From Mesorhizobium erdmanii USDA 3471 (GTDB taxonomy: Bacteria; Pseudomonadota; Alphaproteobacteria; Rhizobiales; Rhizobiaceae), in NCBI RefSeq assembly GCF_000472705.1, contig NZ_AXAE01000008.1:186001-250000 (forward strand): 64,000 nt of DNA. The letters are read 5' to 3'. Position numbers and translations under genes: made by a program. Shown here one piece after another: positions 28,785-38,600 of the stretch (position 1 is its first letter; each line of letters begins with the position of its first letter). The notes under the pieces were generated by a model. It was not told the DNA's origin, did not search any database, and worked only from the letters and a program-made list of their open reading frames with translations.

Positions 28785-29963
28785 ATGATCGAATTGCCGT
28801 TTGCCCGCGACGAGTACCAGCAGCGGCTTGCCAAGATCCGCGCCGAGATGGGTAAGCGCGGTCTTGAACTCCTCATCGTCAACGACGTCGCCAACCAGCA
28901 CTACATCACCGGCTATGATGGCTGGTCGTTCTACACGCCACAGGTGGTGCTGGTTCCCCTGGAGGAGGTCGAGCCGGTCTGGATCGGGCGCGCCATGGAT
29001 GCGGCTGGTGGTCTTCTGACAGCCTGGATGAAGCCCGAGAATGTCGTTGGTTTCCCTGAAGACCACGTTCAGCGTACCGATCGCCACCCCATGGACTGGA
29101 TCGCGAACTGGATCTCCGCCAAAGGCTGGGGCGTCAGACACATCGGCATCGAGCTCGAAGCCTATTATTTCTCGCCGAAGGCGCATGCTCGCCTCGTCGC
29201 CGGACTTCCCAACGCGAAATGGCACGATGCCGATCTGCTGGTGAACTGGATTCGCGCGGTCAAATCGGCGCCCGAGATCGCCTATCTGCGCAAGGCGTCG
29301 ACCCTGGCCGAGGCGGCGGTGGCGCGGGCCTATGAGGTGATCGCGCCCGGTGTGCGCGAATGCGATGCGATTGCCGCCATCCAGGCGGCGCAGATCGCCG
29401 GCAGCCCGGATTTCGCCGGCGACATCACCGCTCTTCCGCCGACCATCCTCGGCGGCGAGAATGCTTCGGCCCCGCACATCATGTGGAGCGACAGGCGGTT
29501 CGGAGAGAACGAGACGATTGCGCTGGAACTCGCAGGTGTCTGCCGCCGCTATGCCGCCGGGCTCGCAAGAACGATGCAGCTAGGCCAGACGCCGACGCGG
29601 GTCGCCGATACGGCAAAGGCGGTGATCGAAGGCATGGACGCAGTGCTCGATGCGGTCAGGCCGGGAACGACAGCCGAAGCGGTAGAAGGCGCATGGCGCA
29701 AGGTCATTCAGCGCTACGGGCTGAAGAAGGAGTCGCGCATCGGCTATTCCATCGGCGTCGCCTATCCGCCGGATTGGGGCGAACACACGATCAGCCTGCG
29801 TCCGGGCGACAAGACGGTGCTTCAGCCCGGCAACGTCGTTCATTCCATTCTCGGCATGTGGATGGATGGCTGGGGCATCGAGATCAGCGAGACCATTCTG
29901 GTCACCGAAACCGGCCATGAGAGGCTGACCAGGTTCCCGCGAGAGATCCATGTCAAATCGTGA
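28785..29963 (+). CDS. M24-family hydrolase without metal ligands, ectoine hydrolase (EutD/DoeA)-like
   Basis: This is a 392-residue pita-bread-fold protein with creatinase N-terminal and M24 C-terminal domains. Of the five metal ligands of aminopeptidase P-type enzymes, four appear replaced. The DxG motif reads ELAG (E248), the SD position is Gly, the His motif is GYSIGVAYPP, and the TxEPG position is SILGM; only the last Glu (ISETILVTE) remains. This pattern matches the ectoine hydrolases, which as I recall work without metal through a glutamate. The M20 gene overlaps its 3' end. Substrate ectoine, hydroxyectoine or another cyclic amidine/lactam is inferred, not shown. Confidence 0.75.
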   Translation: MIELPFARDEYQQRLAKIRAEMGKRGLELLIVNDVANQHYITGYDGWSFYTPQVVLVPLEEVEPVWIGRAMDAAGGLLTAWMKPENVVGFPEDHVQRTDRHPMDWIANWISAKGWGVRHIGIELEAYYFSPKAHARLVAGLPNAKWHDADLLVNWIRAVKSAPEIAYLRKASTLAEAAVARAYEVIAPGVRECDAIAAIQAAQIAGSPDFAGDITALPPTILGGENASAPHIMWSDRRFGENETIALELAGVCRRYAAGLARTMQLGQTPTRVADTAKAVIEGMDAVLDAVRPGTTAEAVEGAWRKVIQRYGLKKESRIGYSIGVAYPPDWGEHTISLRPGDKTVLQPGNVVHSILGMWMDGWGIEISETILVTETGHERLTRFPREIHVKS

Positions 29964-31188
29964 GGGGCCGCCCATGGCAGGCGCTGGTTCCAGCCCCGGC
30001 GCGGTCGATATCGATGCCGGGATTCTCGACCAGATGATCGAGATCCGCCGCCATCTGCACCGCAATCCGGAGCTTTCGAACCACGAAGCCAACACCCAGC
30101 GTTATCTCAGGCAAATGCTGGCCGGCGAGGGAATGACCGACATCCGCGACGTCGCGGGCTTTGGCCTGGCCGTCGACATTGTCGGCACCGGCAAGCCGTC
30201 GAACCGAAAGATCGCCATTCGCGCCGACATCGACGCCTTGCCGATCGAGGAGGAGTCCGGTGTCGCCTATGCCTCGACCAATCCAGGTGTGATGCATGCA
30301 TGCGGTCATGATGCCCACGCCTCGATGGGCTTCGCGGTCGCCGCGCATCTCCATAGATCGAGGGCCGATTTTGGCGGGACCGTCCGACTGATCTTCCAGC
30401 CGGCTGAGGAAGACTCGCCGTCCGGCGGCAAGCGGGTGGTGGAAGAGGGGTTGCTCGACGACATCGATGCCGCCATCTGCCTTCACGTCGATCCGTATAC
30501 GCCATCCGGCAAGATCGCGGTCCGTCCGGGTCCCTACACGCTGGCGTGCGACACTTTCGATGCCATTGTCATCGGCGAGGCGGCGCACGCGGCAAAACCC
30601 TATGAGGGCGTCGATGCGATTGCCGTGGCCTGCTCCATGGTCGGCGAATTGCAGAAGATCGTGTCGCGCGAGATCGACCCCTACGATCCGCTGGTCATTT
30701 CCGTCACCGGCATCAATGGCGGCAGCGCCTACAATGTGATCGCCGGCAAGGTCGCCCTGAAAGGCACCATTCGCAGCGGCAGCGACGCGACCCGCGAGCG
30801 GGCCTGGCAGCGCCTTCGCGAAATCCTGGAGGGCATGGCGGCAAGGCACGGCGCCAGCGTGGAGCTCGCCATCCACAAGGGAGAGCCGGGCGTCGTCAAC
30901 GATGGCGAGATGGCCGAACTGATTGCCGCCAGCGGCAAGGCCTGTATCAGTGCCGACAATGTCCTCGACACGCCCGGATGGACCATCGCCGACGATTTTG
31001 GCTACTACAGCGAGAAGCGCCCATCGGTCTATTTTCGTCTCGGCATCCGCAACGAGGCGCTCGGATCGGTCTTTCCGCTTCACCATCCCAGGTTTCGCGT
31101 CGACGAGGCCGCCTTGAAAGTCGGCGCGGCCACGCTGGTCGCTGCGGCGACCGGATTTCTGTCGGCGCAGCCGGCCGGTACCGACTGA
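29950..31188 (+). CDS. M20-family amidohydrolase/deacylase
   Basis: This is a 412-residue zinc amidohydrolase of the M20D (IAA-amino acid hydrolase/hippuricase) group. The metal and catalytic motifs HACGHDAHA and FQPAEEDSPSGG are intact, and the GEAAHAAKPYEG dimerisation-domain motif is present. It overlaps the M24-like gene by 14 bases if ATG 29950 is used; ATG 29974 is an alternative. Such enzymes remove N-acyl groups from amino acids. Coupled to an ectoine-hydrolase-like protein, it may take the place of the N-acetyl-diaminobutyrate deacetylase DoeB/EutE, which belongs to another family. Confidence 0.85.
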   Translation: MSNREGPPMAGAGSSPGAVDIDAGILDQMIEIRRHLHRNPELSNHEANTQRYLRQMLAGEGMTDIRDVAGFGLAVDIVGTGKPSNRKIAIRADIDALPIEEESGVAYASTNPGVMHACGHDAHASMGFAVAAHLHRSRADFGGTVRLIFQPAEEDSPSGGKRVVEEGLLDDIDAAICLHVDPYTPSGKIAVRPGPYTLACDTFDAIVIGEAAHAAKPYEGVDAIAVACSMVGELQKIVSREIDPYDPLVISVTGINGGSAYNVIAGKVALKGTIRSGSDATRERAWQRLREILEGMAARHGASVELAIHKGEPGVVNDGEMAELIAASGKACISADNVLDTPGWTIADDFGYYSEKRPSVYFRLGIRNEALGSVFPLHHPRFRVDEAALKVGAATLVAAATGFLSAQPAGTD

Positions 31189-31321
31189 TCAATGCGGTTT
31201 GAAGGATCGGCTCGTGCACGGCCTGCACACCGGCGATGGCGCCGATCACCGGGGTCGCCGGGAACTGGATCGGCAGAGCGAAGATTTGGTTTGGTGCCGA
31301 TCAGGTCAGGACCGACGCGCC

Positions 31322-32623
31322 TCAGAGGTACTGCGCGACCTTCTTGCCGACACTGAGGAAGCGCAGGGGGTCGATCGCTTCGCCATTGTGGCGCACTTCA
31401 TAATGCAGGTGCGGGCCGGTGGAGCGGCCGCTGCTGCCGGTCTTGCCGATGACGGCGCCGGCGTCCAGTTTCTCGCCGACGGTCACGTCGATTTCACTGA
31501 GATGACCGTAGCGTGTCGCAAAGCCGTTGCCGTGATCGACCTCGACCATACGGCCGTAGCCACCGTTCCAGCCGGCCTTGGTGACGATGCCGGGCGCCGT
31601 GACTTTGGCTTCCATGCCGACGGGCGCCCTGAAGTCCATGCCCGAATGCAGCGCCGCGGTGCCGAGGATGGGATCGGTGCGCACGCCGAACGGGCTGGTG
31701 ACGGAGTGGCCGGGGGCGGGGTTGGCAAGCGGCAGCTGGCGCGCTTCCTTCTTCAACTGGTCGAGCGTGTCCAGGGCCTCGTCCAGTTCCTTGACCTTGC
31801 TGTCGAAGATCATCGAACTGTCGAGTGGGATCAGCGGGCCGCCGACATCGCTTTCGTTCTTGCCGAAATCGCTGTCGACGGGCAGTCCGGCGGCCTGCAG
31901 CGCCTGCTGGATGGCATCGGCGCTCTTGTAGGCGTTGTCCGCGAGCGTGTTGATACGGGTGAGTTGTTCGTTTTCGATGGATTTCAGCGACTGGTTGATC
32001 GAGACGAACAGCCTGTCCGCGCGATCGGCGGCTGAATCACTGGGCAGCGGATCGGTGCGGGTCGACCACAAGGAGAACGGCCTGGTGTCGGCGGCGCCAA
32101 GGTTGGCGCTCAGGCTGGCGACCGCGTAGTTCTGCGGTTGGCTGATGCTGCCTGTCACCTCGGCGTGCTTGTCGGGCTTGGCAGCCGCTGCCGGGCTATC
32201 GCTGGGCACTGTTCCAACGTCAGTCTCGGCGCGTTCGAGCAGCGGCCCGAGACGGCCGTGACGCTGGCTGAGCTGTGTCTGGCGTTCAAGCAGTTCGCTG
32301 ACCTTGGTTTCCATCAATTGCTGGTCGAGCAGCTGGCGGCTGGTGATGCGGTCGACCTGGGCGCGAAGCGCCGAGATGCGGTCTTCGTAGGCCTGTTGCA
32401 TGCGCGCCTGGCGCGCGGTGGTGGCGCCGATCAGGTCGTCGCGCAGGACGAGATACGACGTCGCCAGGAGGTAACCGATGGCAATGGCGGCGACCGCTGA
32501 ACCGATGAATGCCGCAAGCCAGGGCCGGATCGTGAAATGCCTGATCTCGTTGCCTCGGGCGATGATGACCGTGTGCGGTTCCTTGCGTCTGCCGAAGACT
32601 GCGGACTGACCGGTTGCGTTCAC
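31322..32623 (-). CDS. Membrane-anchored M23 metallopeptidase with coiled coil
   Basis: This is a 433-residue envelope protein with a short cytoplasmic N-terminus, one transmembrane helix (about residues 34-56), and a helical region of about 200 residues with heptad-like Q/L/R patterns. The C-terminal LytM/M23 domain has zinc ligands in HSGMDF and HLHYEV, and the motif GRMVEVDHGNGFATRYGHL is intact. It should cleave peptidoglycan cross-links or act as a divisome/elongasome activator. Its gene is divergent from the sterol-desaturase gene and forms a single unit. Confidence 0.92.
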   Translation of the reverse strand: MNATGQSAVFGRRKEPHTVIIARGNEIRHFTIRPWLAAFIGSAVAAIAIGYLLATSYLVLRDDLIGATTARQARMQQAYEDRISALRAQVDRITSRQLLDQQLMETKVSELLERQTQLSQRHGRLGPLLERAETDVGTVPSDSPAAAAKPDKHAEVTGSISQPQNYAVASLSANLGAADTRPFSLWSTRTDPLPSDSAADRADRLFVSINQSLKSIENEQLTRINTLADNAYKSADAIQQALQAAGLPVDSDFGKNESDVGGPLIPLDSSMIFDSKVKELDEALDTLDQLKKEARQLPLANPAPGHSVTSPFGVRTDPILGTAALHSGMDFRAPVGMEAKVTAPGIVTKAGWNGGYGRMVEVDHGNGFATRYGHLSEIDVTVGEKLDAGAVIGKTGSSGRSTGPHLHYEVRHNGEAIDPLRFLSVGKKVAQYL

Positions 32624-32938
32624 AGGACCAAGCTTTCGTTTACGACACCACGACTGCCTGATTACACATTATTAGGGTTAACAAAGGCTTTCTGGGTCGA
32701 TTGCGCGGCGCGGAACGCACGCGACGCGGGCAAAAGGTTGCATGAAAACCGCCAAGGAGCGGTCGTCGCGCCGCTAAATCATTGGCCATGAGCAACAATT
32801 TGCTGCCAGCGCAACGATCCCTCGTCCAAGGATAGAGATCCAGAGTTCCTTAACTGTCTTCGATTGCATTTACTTGACGGTTTTCGATTAAAAGCGTGAT
32901 GGGATTTGGGATTCTATTGGAGATGGGCGGTCTAAGGG
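32624..32938. other. Intergenic region between divergent M23 and hydroxylase genes
   Basis: The region is 315 bases of lower GC with no convincing ORF, RNA or repeat. It should hold the promoters of both genes; I could not assign them with confidence. Confidence 0.5.
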
Positions 32939-33934
32939 ATGCTGAGCGATCTGATTGGCAAGATACTCGACAAGCTGTCGGGCACCAGTCTGCTGGCGAC
33001 CGGGCTCTTGCTGTTGACTGCCCTGGTCAGCGCGCTCGTGGCTTATTGGCGCACGGTCGAGGAGAAGAGCTGGAAGGAGTTCTTCGAGTTCGTCATTCCA
33101 CATGAAGTCATCACTCATCCCTCGGCAAAGGCCGATCTCATGTTCTGGGTGACGAAGAAGGCGCTGATGCCTTTCCTGATGCTGCCCGCCGGAATTGTTT
33201 TCGTCACTGCGGTCGGCTACGGCACCAACTGGCTGTTTTCGACACTCTTCCAGTTCCAGCCGCCTCTGATCGAGGGGCCGGCAGGGCCGGTGACGGTGCT
33301 GATCTTCACCATCACAATGCTGCTCGCCTATGACATTTCCTATTATCTCTATCATGTTGCCCAGCATCGCTATCCCGTGCTTTGGGAATTGCACAAGGTG
33401 CATCACTCGGCCGAGGTGATGGTCGGGATCACCAAGGACCGGGTCCACCCGCTCGACGAGTTGATGAATCGAGCCTGGGACGGCGTCATCGTCGGCGTCT
33501 GCTTTGGCATCTGGTCGCTGATTTCGCTGAATCTGGTCGAACTGACCGTCTTTGGCGTCAACGTCTATGTCATGCGCAACATCCTGATGATGGATTTCGT
33601 CAGGCACACGCATTTCAAGATCTCGTTCGGCCCGCTCAACAATCTGATCCTGTGTCCTCATTGGCACCAGCTGCATCACAGCACCGATCCACGCCACTAT
33701 GACAAGAATTTCGGGCTGCTGTTCTCGTTCTGGGACCGGCTCTTCGGAACATTGTGCGTGCCGAAGCCCGACGAGGATTTCAAGTTCGGACTGGTTGACC
33801 GCGATGTGCGCGACTACCAGTCGCTGGCCGGCCTCTATCTCATGCCGCTGAGGCGGATGTGGGGGCACATTGCCAGGCGTATCCGGTCCGGAAAGCCACG
33901 CACCTCGCGATCGACGGAAGGGACACGGCCATGA
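32939..33934 (+). CDS. Sterol desaturase/fatty-acid hydroxylase family membrane protein
   Basis: This is a 331-residue integral membrane di-iron enzyme. The histidine clusters are YHVAQHR, HKVHH, RHTHF and HWHQLHH, and at least four hydrophobic segments precede and separate them. The family hydroxylates or desaturates lipids. In rhizobia one member (OlsE) hydroxylates the head group of ornithine lipids, and others act on sterol-like or hopanoid substrates; which applies here is open. It overlaps the following acyltransferase gene by four bases, so the two probably act on one lipid. Confidence 0.85.
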   Translation: MLSDLIGKILDKLSGTSLLATGLLLLTALVSALVAYWRTVEEKSWKEFFEFVIPHEVITHPSAKADLMFWVTKKALMPFLMLPAGIVFVTAVGYGTNWLFSTLFQFQPPLIEGPAGPVTVLIFTITMLLAYDISYYLYHVAQHRYPVLWELHKVHHSAEVMVGITKDRVHPLDELMNRAWDGVIVGVCFGIWSLISLNLVELTVFGVNVYVMRNILMMDFVRHTHFKISFGPLNNLILCPHWHQLHHSTDPRHYDKNFGLLFSFWDRLFGTLCVPKPDEDFKFGLVDRDVRDYQSLAGLYLMPLRRMWGHIARRIRSGKPRTSRSTEGTRP

Positions 33935-35112
33935 ACGCGCCTTTTGTGCTCGCGATCCCGCGCACGCGCACCTTCGAAATCGTGACATCGGCGACACGCC
34001 TGGCCGAGATCGCACCGGCCTGGAATGCGCTCTGGCAGCGTGCCGGCGGGCTTGTCTTCCAGCACCCGGACTGGATCGCGACTTGGTGGCGCACCACCCC
34101 GCATCAGGAGCGGCGCACGCTCAGGATCGGGCTTGCCTGGAACGGCGACCGGCTCGATGGCGTGATTGCGCTCGCTACCTTCAAGCGCTCCGGCATCCGC
34201 ATGCTCGAATGGGCGGCAAAGGATCACAGCGACTATGGCGATGCCCTGGTTGCGCCCGACAGCGATCCGCAGGTGATCTCCCGCCTCTGGCAACATATTT
34301 TTGACCAGGGTGGTTTCGACCTCATCTATCTCAACCGCCTGCTGCCGGATGCCGGTGTTCATGCCCTTCTGGACCCGGCCTCGAGCCGTGACACGGCGCT
34401 TCGGCCCAACCACCGCAGTGAAGTCAGCTACCGTGTCGCGGGTTCCTGGCAGCGCGGGGCGGAATGGTTCGAGACGCTCTCCAAGAAGGGCCGGCAGAAC
34501 TACCGTCGTGGCCGCAAGTTCTTGGAAGAAAGCGGTACAGTGCGTTTCCGCTTGCTCGACGCGGACGAGCCGCGCGAGCCGCTGCTTGCGCGGGTCGCGG
34601 CGCTGAAGCGCGTCTGGCTCGTCCGGCATGGCCGCGTTTCGGACTTGTTTGACAAGGACTCGCCGGTTCTCGCCGCGCTTGTTTCGGTCCTGGCCGAACT
34701 CGGGCTGTTGCGCATTTTTGTGCTGGAACTTGACGAGAAGATCATCGCGGTCTCGATCAATTTCGAGCAGCACGGAACGATGATGGCTTTCATCACCACC
34801 TATGATCCTGAATATGAGCGTGCCTCGCCGGGTATGGTCCTGATGATGGACTATATCCAGTGGTCGCTCGACCGTGGCCTGGCCAAGGTCGATTTTCTCT
34901 GCGGCGGCGAGGATTTCAAACGGCGTTTCGCCACGCAATCAGTCACGCTGTCGTCGATGATCGGCGCGCGCGGCTTGCGCGGTCATCTCGCCGCGCTGGC
35001 CGATCGTGCGAGCCATGTTTCGAAATCCTGGCGGGCGCAGCCGCAGCCGAAGGCCGAAACACCCGACGAGTCAGAACGCCTTGTTTCCGGCACGACCGGA
35101 ATTGTCGATTGA
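33931..35112 (+). CDS. GNAT acyltransferase, FemAB/CelD (BcsL) type
   Basis: This is a 393-residue protein. The Acetyltransf_6 (CelD/FemAB-like) domain is in the second half. FETLSKKGRQNYRRGRKFLEE (the hallmark of the group) is near 190-210, and YDPEYERASPGMVLMMDYIQW near 300 matches the acceptor-binding motif YxxxxxxxSPGxxL. Such enzymes transfer an acyl or aminoacyl group to sugar or lipid acceptors and occur in polysaccharide loci. The start ATG overlaps the hydroxylase stop (ATGA). A joint role in lipid or surface-polymer decoration is inferred. Confidence 0.85.
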   Translation: MNAPFVLAIPRTRTFEIVTSATRLAEIAPAWNALWQRAGGLVFQHPDWIATWWRTTPHQERRTLRIGLAWNGDRLDGVIALATFKRSGIRMLEWAAKDHSDYGDALVAPDSDPQVISRLWQHIFDQGGFDLIYLNRLLPDAGVHALLDPASSRDTALRPNHRSEVSYRVAGSWQRGAEWFETLSKKGRQNYRRGRKFLEESGTVRFRLLDADEPREPLLARVAALKRVWLVRHGRVSDLFDKDSPVLAALVSVLAELGLLRIFVLELDEKIIAVSINFEQHGTMMAFITTYDPEYERASPGMVLMMDYIQWSLDRGLAKVDFLCGGEDFKRRFATQSVTLSSMIGARGLRGHLAALADRASHVSKSWRAQPQPKAETPDESERLVSGTTGIVD

Positions 35113-35133
35113 GTTCGTGGGCCTTCCCCGCGC

Positions 35134-35601
35134 TCAAAGGGCGCGAACGGCTTCCAGCACTTCCTCGGCATGGCCCTTGACGCGGACCTTGCGCCAAATC
35201 CTGGCGATACGTCCGTCACGGCCGATCAGGAACGTCGCCCGTTCGACGCCCATGTATTTGCGGCCATACATCGATTTCTCGACCCATAGATGATAGGCCT
35301 CGATCACCTTGCGCTCCTCGTCGGCGGCGAGATCGATCGTCAGGTTGTATTTCGACTTGAACTTGTCGTGCTTCTTGACCGGATCGGGCGACAGGCCGAT
35401 CACGACGGCGCCGGCCTTCTCGAATTCCGGCTTCAGCTGTGAAAAGCTGATCGCTTCCTGGGTGCAACTCGTGGTGTCGTCCTGCGGGTAGAAATAGAGC
35501 ACCACCGGCTTGCCGGCGGCCGCGGCGAGACTGAGCGAGCCGCCGCCGTCCCGTGGCAGGTCGAATTGCGGCGCAAGATCGCCCACGTCCAGGTCAGCCA
35601 T
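35134..35601 (-). CDS. bcp: Peroxiredoxin, Bcp/PrxQ type
   Basis: This is a 155-residue thiol peroxidase that reduces H2O2 and organic peroxides. The peroxidatic Cys is in YPQDDTTSCTQEA, and the Arg and Thr of the active site are in place. The resolving Cys usually found five residues later (CTxEAC) is absent (CTQEAISF), so it works as a 1-Cys enzyme or uses an external thiol. The start is MADLDVGD; an extended reading runs into the divergent AsmA-like gene. Confidence 0.92.
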   Translation of the reverse strand: MADLDVGDLAPQFDLPRDGGGSLSLAAAAGKPVVLYFYPQDDTTSCTQEAISFSQLKPEFEKAGAVVIGLSPDPVKKHDKFKSKYNLTIDLAADEERKVIEAYHLWVEKSMYGRKYMGVERATFLIGRDGRIARIWRKVRVKGHAEEVLEAVRAL

Positions 35602-35696
35602 ATCGATGCCCTTGTTTGAGGTTACGCGCGAAGCCACACCGATATAGTGTCGACCGGGGATTCGTCCACGAGCGAATTCGTACAACGGAAGATTGC

Positions 35697-38600
35697 GTGG
35701 ATCAGGAGCAACCGCAGCACGAGAAGATCAGGTTCAGGCGTGACGAGATCACCGACCTGGGGGCCTTGCCGTCCGCGTGCCGCGTTCCACCGCTCGGCCA
35801 GGCGTCGATCGGTCGTGGCTTCCGCATCCTTTCGCGCGTGTTCGCCGGCATGGTGGCGCTCATACTGCTGGCCGCCACGGCCGTCTATCTCATCGGCCTT
35901 TCCGGCATCGGGTCGGACCGGCTGCGTATCGAGGCAGAAACCGCTATCGAGAAACTCGCCGGCGTCGATGTCCATGTCGCGGTCGGGCCTGCCCGCATCA
36001 CCCTCGACAGTTCGAGCTTCGTGGCCCTCCAGGTGAGCGATGTCAGCCTGGAGACCGGCGACGGCAAGCCGATGGCCGATGCCGGTCGTGTGCGCTTTGG
36101 TGTCCGCCTGATACCGCTGCTTTGGGGTGACGTGCGGCTGACCAGCGCCAGGATTTCCGATGCCCACATCGTCACGGCGGCGATGCCGTCCGGCGGCGAC
36201 TGGACAGCGCAATTGCGCAATGAGGATGGCCTCATCGATCCGGAGAAACTTTCCGAGGCGGTGTTCGGCAACATCCATCGGGCGCTTGATGCCGTGCGGG
36301 AAGATTCGATGCGGCGGATAGATCTCCGCAATGTCGAATTCGTGCTGCCTGAAACCGGATCGATCAAACGGGTCAAGATCGCCGACGCTTCCGTGGTCCA
36401 GTCGGGGCCGGGCGGCATGACGTTTTCCTCCAAGGCGGATGTCGATGGCCGAAAGGTCACCGTCGCCGCTTCCGCCACCCGAGATATCGGGGCGCACCGC
36501 GTGACGGCGCTGAGTGCGAACATCGATCTGGCGGCTGCCGACGACACCGCGGCAAGCGCCCGGAAGCTGGGCGCCGTCGCGTTGAAACTGACGGGATCGG
36601 AAGGAGCAGGCACCACTGCATCACAGCTGACGGCGGCCCTGTCGTCGACGGGTTCCGTGCTCGATCTTGGTGCCCGCGGGCTGCTGCCGGCCGACGTCGA
36701 TTTGAATGCGACGCTGGTCGATGGCAGCAACAAGCTCCAGGTGGACAGGCTGCTGCTGAAAACCGGCCGGTCTTCGTTCGATTTTGGCGGCTCGATAGGG
36801 CCAAAACCCGCGACCGGGGCGGCGGGGGAGGAGCCTTCCTATCGTTACGACTTGACCAGCGACGGTTCGACCCTGGCGCCATCGGAATCGCCCGAGCCCG
36901 CGCTGACCTTCCTCGCCCGCATCGCCGGCGTCTATCAGACCAAAAGCCACAAACTGGTGGCCGAGCAGATCGCGGTCCGGTCCGCCGCATCCAGCGAAGT
37001 GCTCGGCACCGCGGCCGTGGAGTTCGTCGACGGCAAGGCTCCGGGCATCAATCTGGCGCTCAACGTCCATGACATGCCGGTCTCGCACGTCAAGCAACTG
37101 TGGCCGTGGTTTTCAGCCCGCAATGCGCGGCTCTGGGTGCTGGCCAATCTGTTCGGCGGCCGCGTCGTCGATGCCAATCTTCAGTTCCATGTCGTGCCGG
37201 ACCGCCTCGGCAACGGCGTGCCGCTTTCGGCAGACGAGGTGTTCGGCCGTTTCCAGATCGAAGGATCGCGTTTCGACACCGCCGGCCGCATCCCGCCGAT
37301 ACGTGACGCGGTCGGCGTCGTCGCTTTCCACGGCAATGATGTCGACATTTCACTGTCCTCGGGCACCGTCTTCATGCCCAGCGGCCGCACCGTGGCAGCC
37401 AGCAACGGCACGCTGAGCGTCAAGGCGGCGAACCATCCGCCGGTCATCGGCGCGCTCGACATCGATGTCGCGGGGGAGGCGCCGGCGGTCGCCGAACTTG
37501 CCTCCTACGAACCGATCAATGCCATGCGCCATGTCGGCTTCCTGCCGGAGGACCTGTCCGGCACCGTTACTGGCCATGTCAGGGCCGATATACCGTTGCA
37601 GTCAGGCGTCGACACCTCGAAGCTCGACTGGCAGGTGTCGCTCGACTACACCGGCCTGTCGCTGGCCAAGCCGTTGGAGGGCCAGACCGTGACCGATGCC
37701 GGCGGCTCGATCACGGTCGATCCGCAGAAGGCGGTGATCTCCGCCAAGGCGTCGCTGAACGGCATTCCGGCCGAACTCGACCTTGTCGAACCGCTGGCCG
37801 ATGATGGGCCGGCGCGCAGCCGCAAGGTGGCCCTGGTGCTAGACGACAAGGTCCGCGCCGCCGCCATGCCCGGCCTGACGCCGCTGCTGGGCGGAACGGT
37901 GAAAGTCGCTATCGACAAGAGCGGCACCGGCAATCAGAACGTCTCGGCCGATCTGACCAACGCCAGGCTGGACATTCCATGGGCCGGCTGGAGCAAGGGG
38001 GCAGGGGTCCCCGCCAACGTGACTTTCGTGATGACCAAGTCGGGCGATACCACGACGCTCTCCGATTTCAACCTCGACGGCAAGACATTCTCCGTCGACG
38101 GTAGCATCGTTTTGATCAACGGCGCCCTGTCATCGGCCAAATTCAGCAAGGTCACGCTGAACCGGGGGGACGATGTCGCCATTTCGGTGAAGCGGTCGGG
38201 CAAGGGCTATGCGGTCGACATCAATGGCAATGCGCTCGACGCCCGTTCACTGATCAAGCAGTTCACCTCTGATGTCGACGCCGCGACTAAGACGACCGGG
38301 ACAGACAACATTTCCGTCAGCGCCGACGTCGAGCAGCTCACCGGTTTCCACGACGAGCAACTGTCCAACCTGAAGCTCGATTACAGCGCGGCCGGCTCAA
38401 GGGTGAATGGGCTGAAGGTCAGCGCCACGGCAAGCTCGGGCGCGGCAATCGCCGTGAGCAACACGACCGGCGACGGCCGGCGCTCGCTCAACGTGCAGTC
38501 GGCGGACGCCGGCGCGATCCTGAGATTCCTCAACATCTATGAGCATATGGAAGGCGGGTCGATCGCGCTGGCGCTGACTGGGGCCGGCGATGGGCCGATG

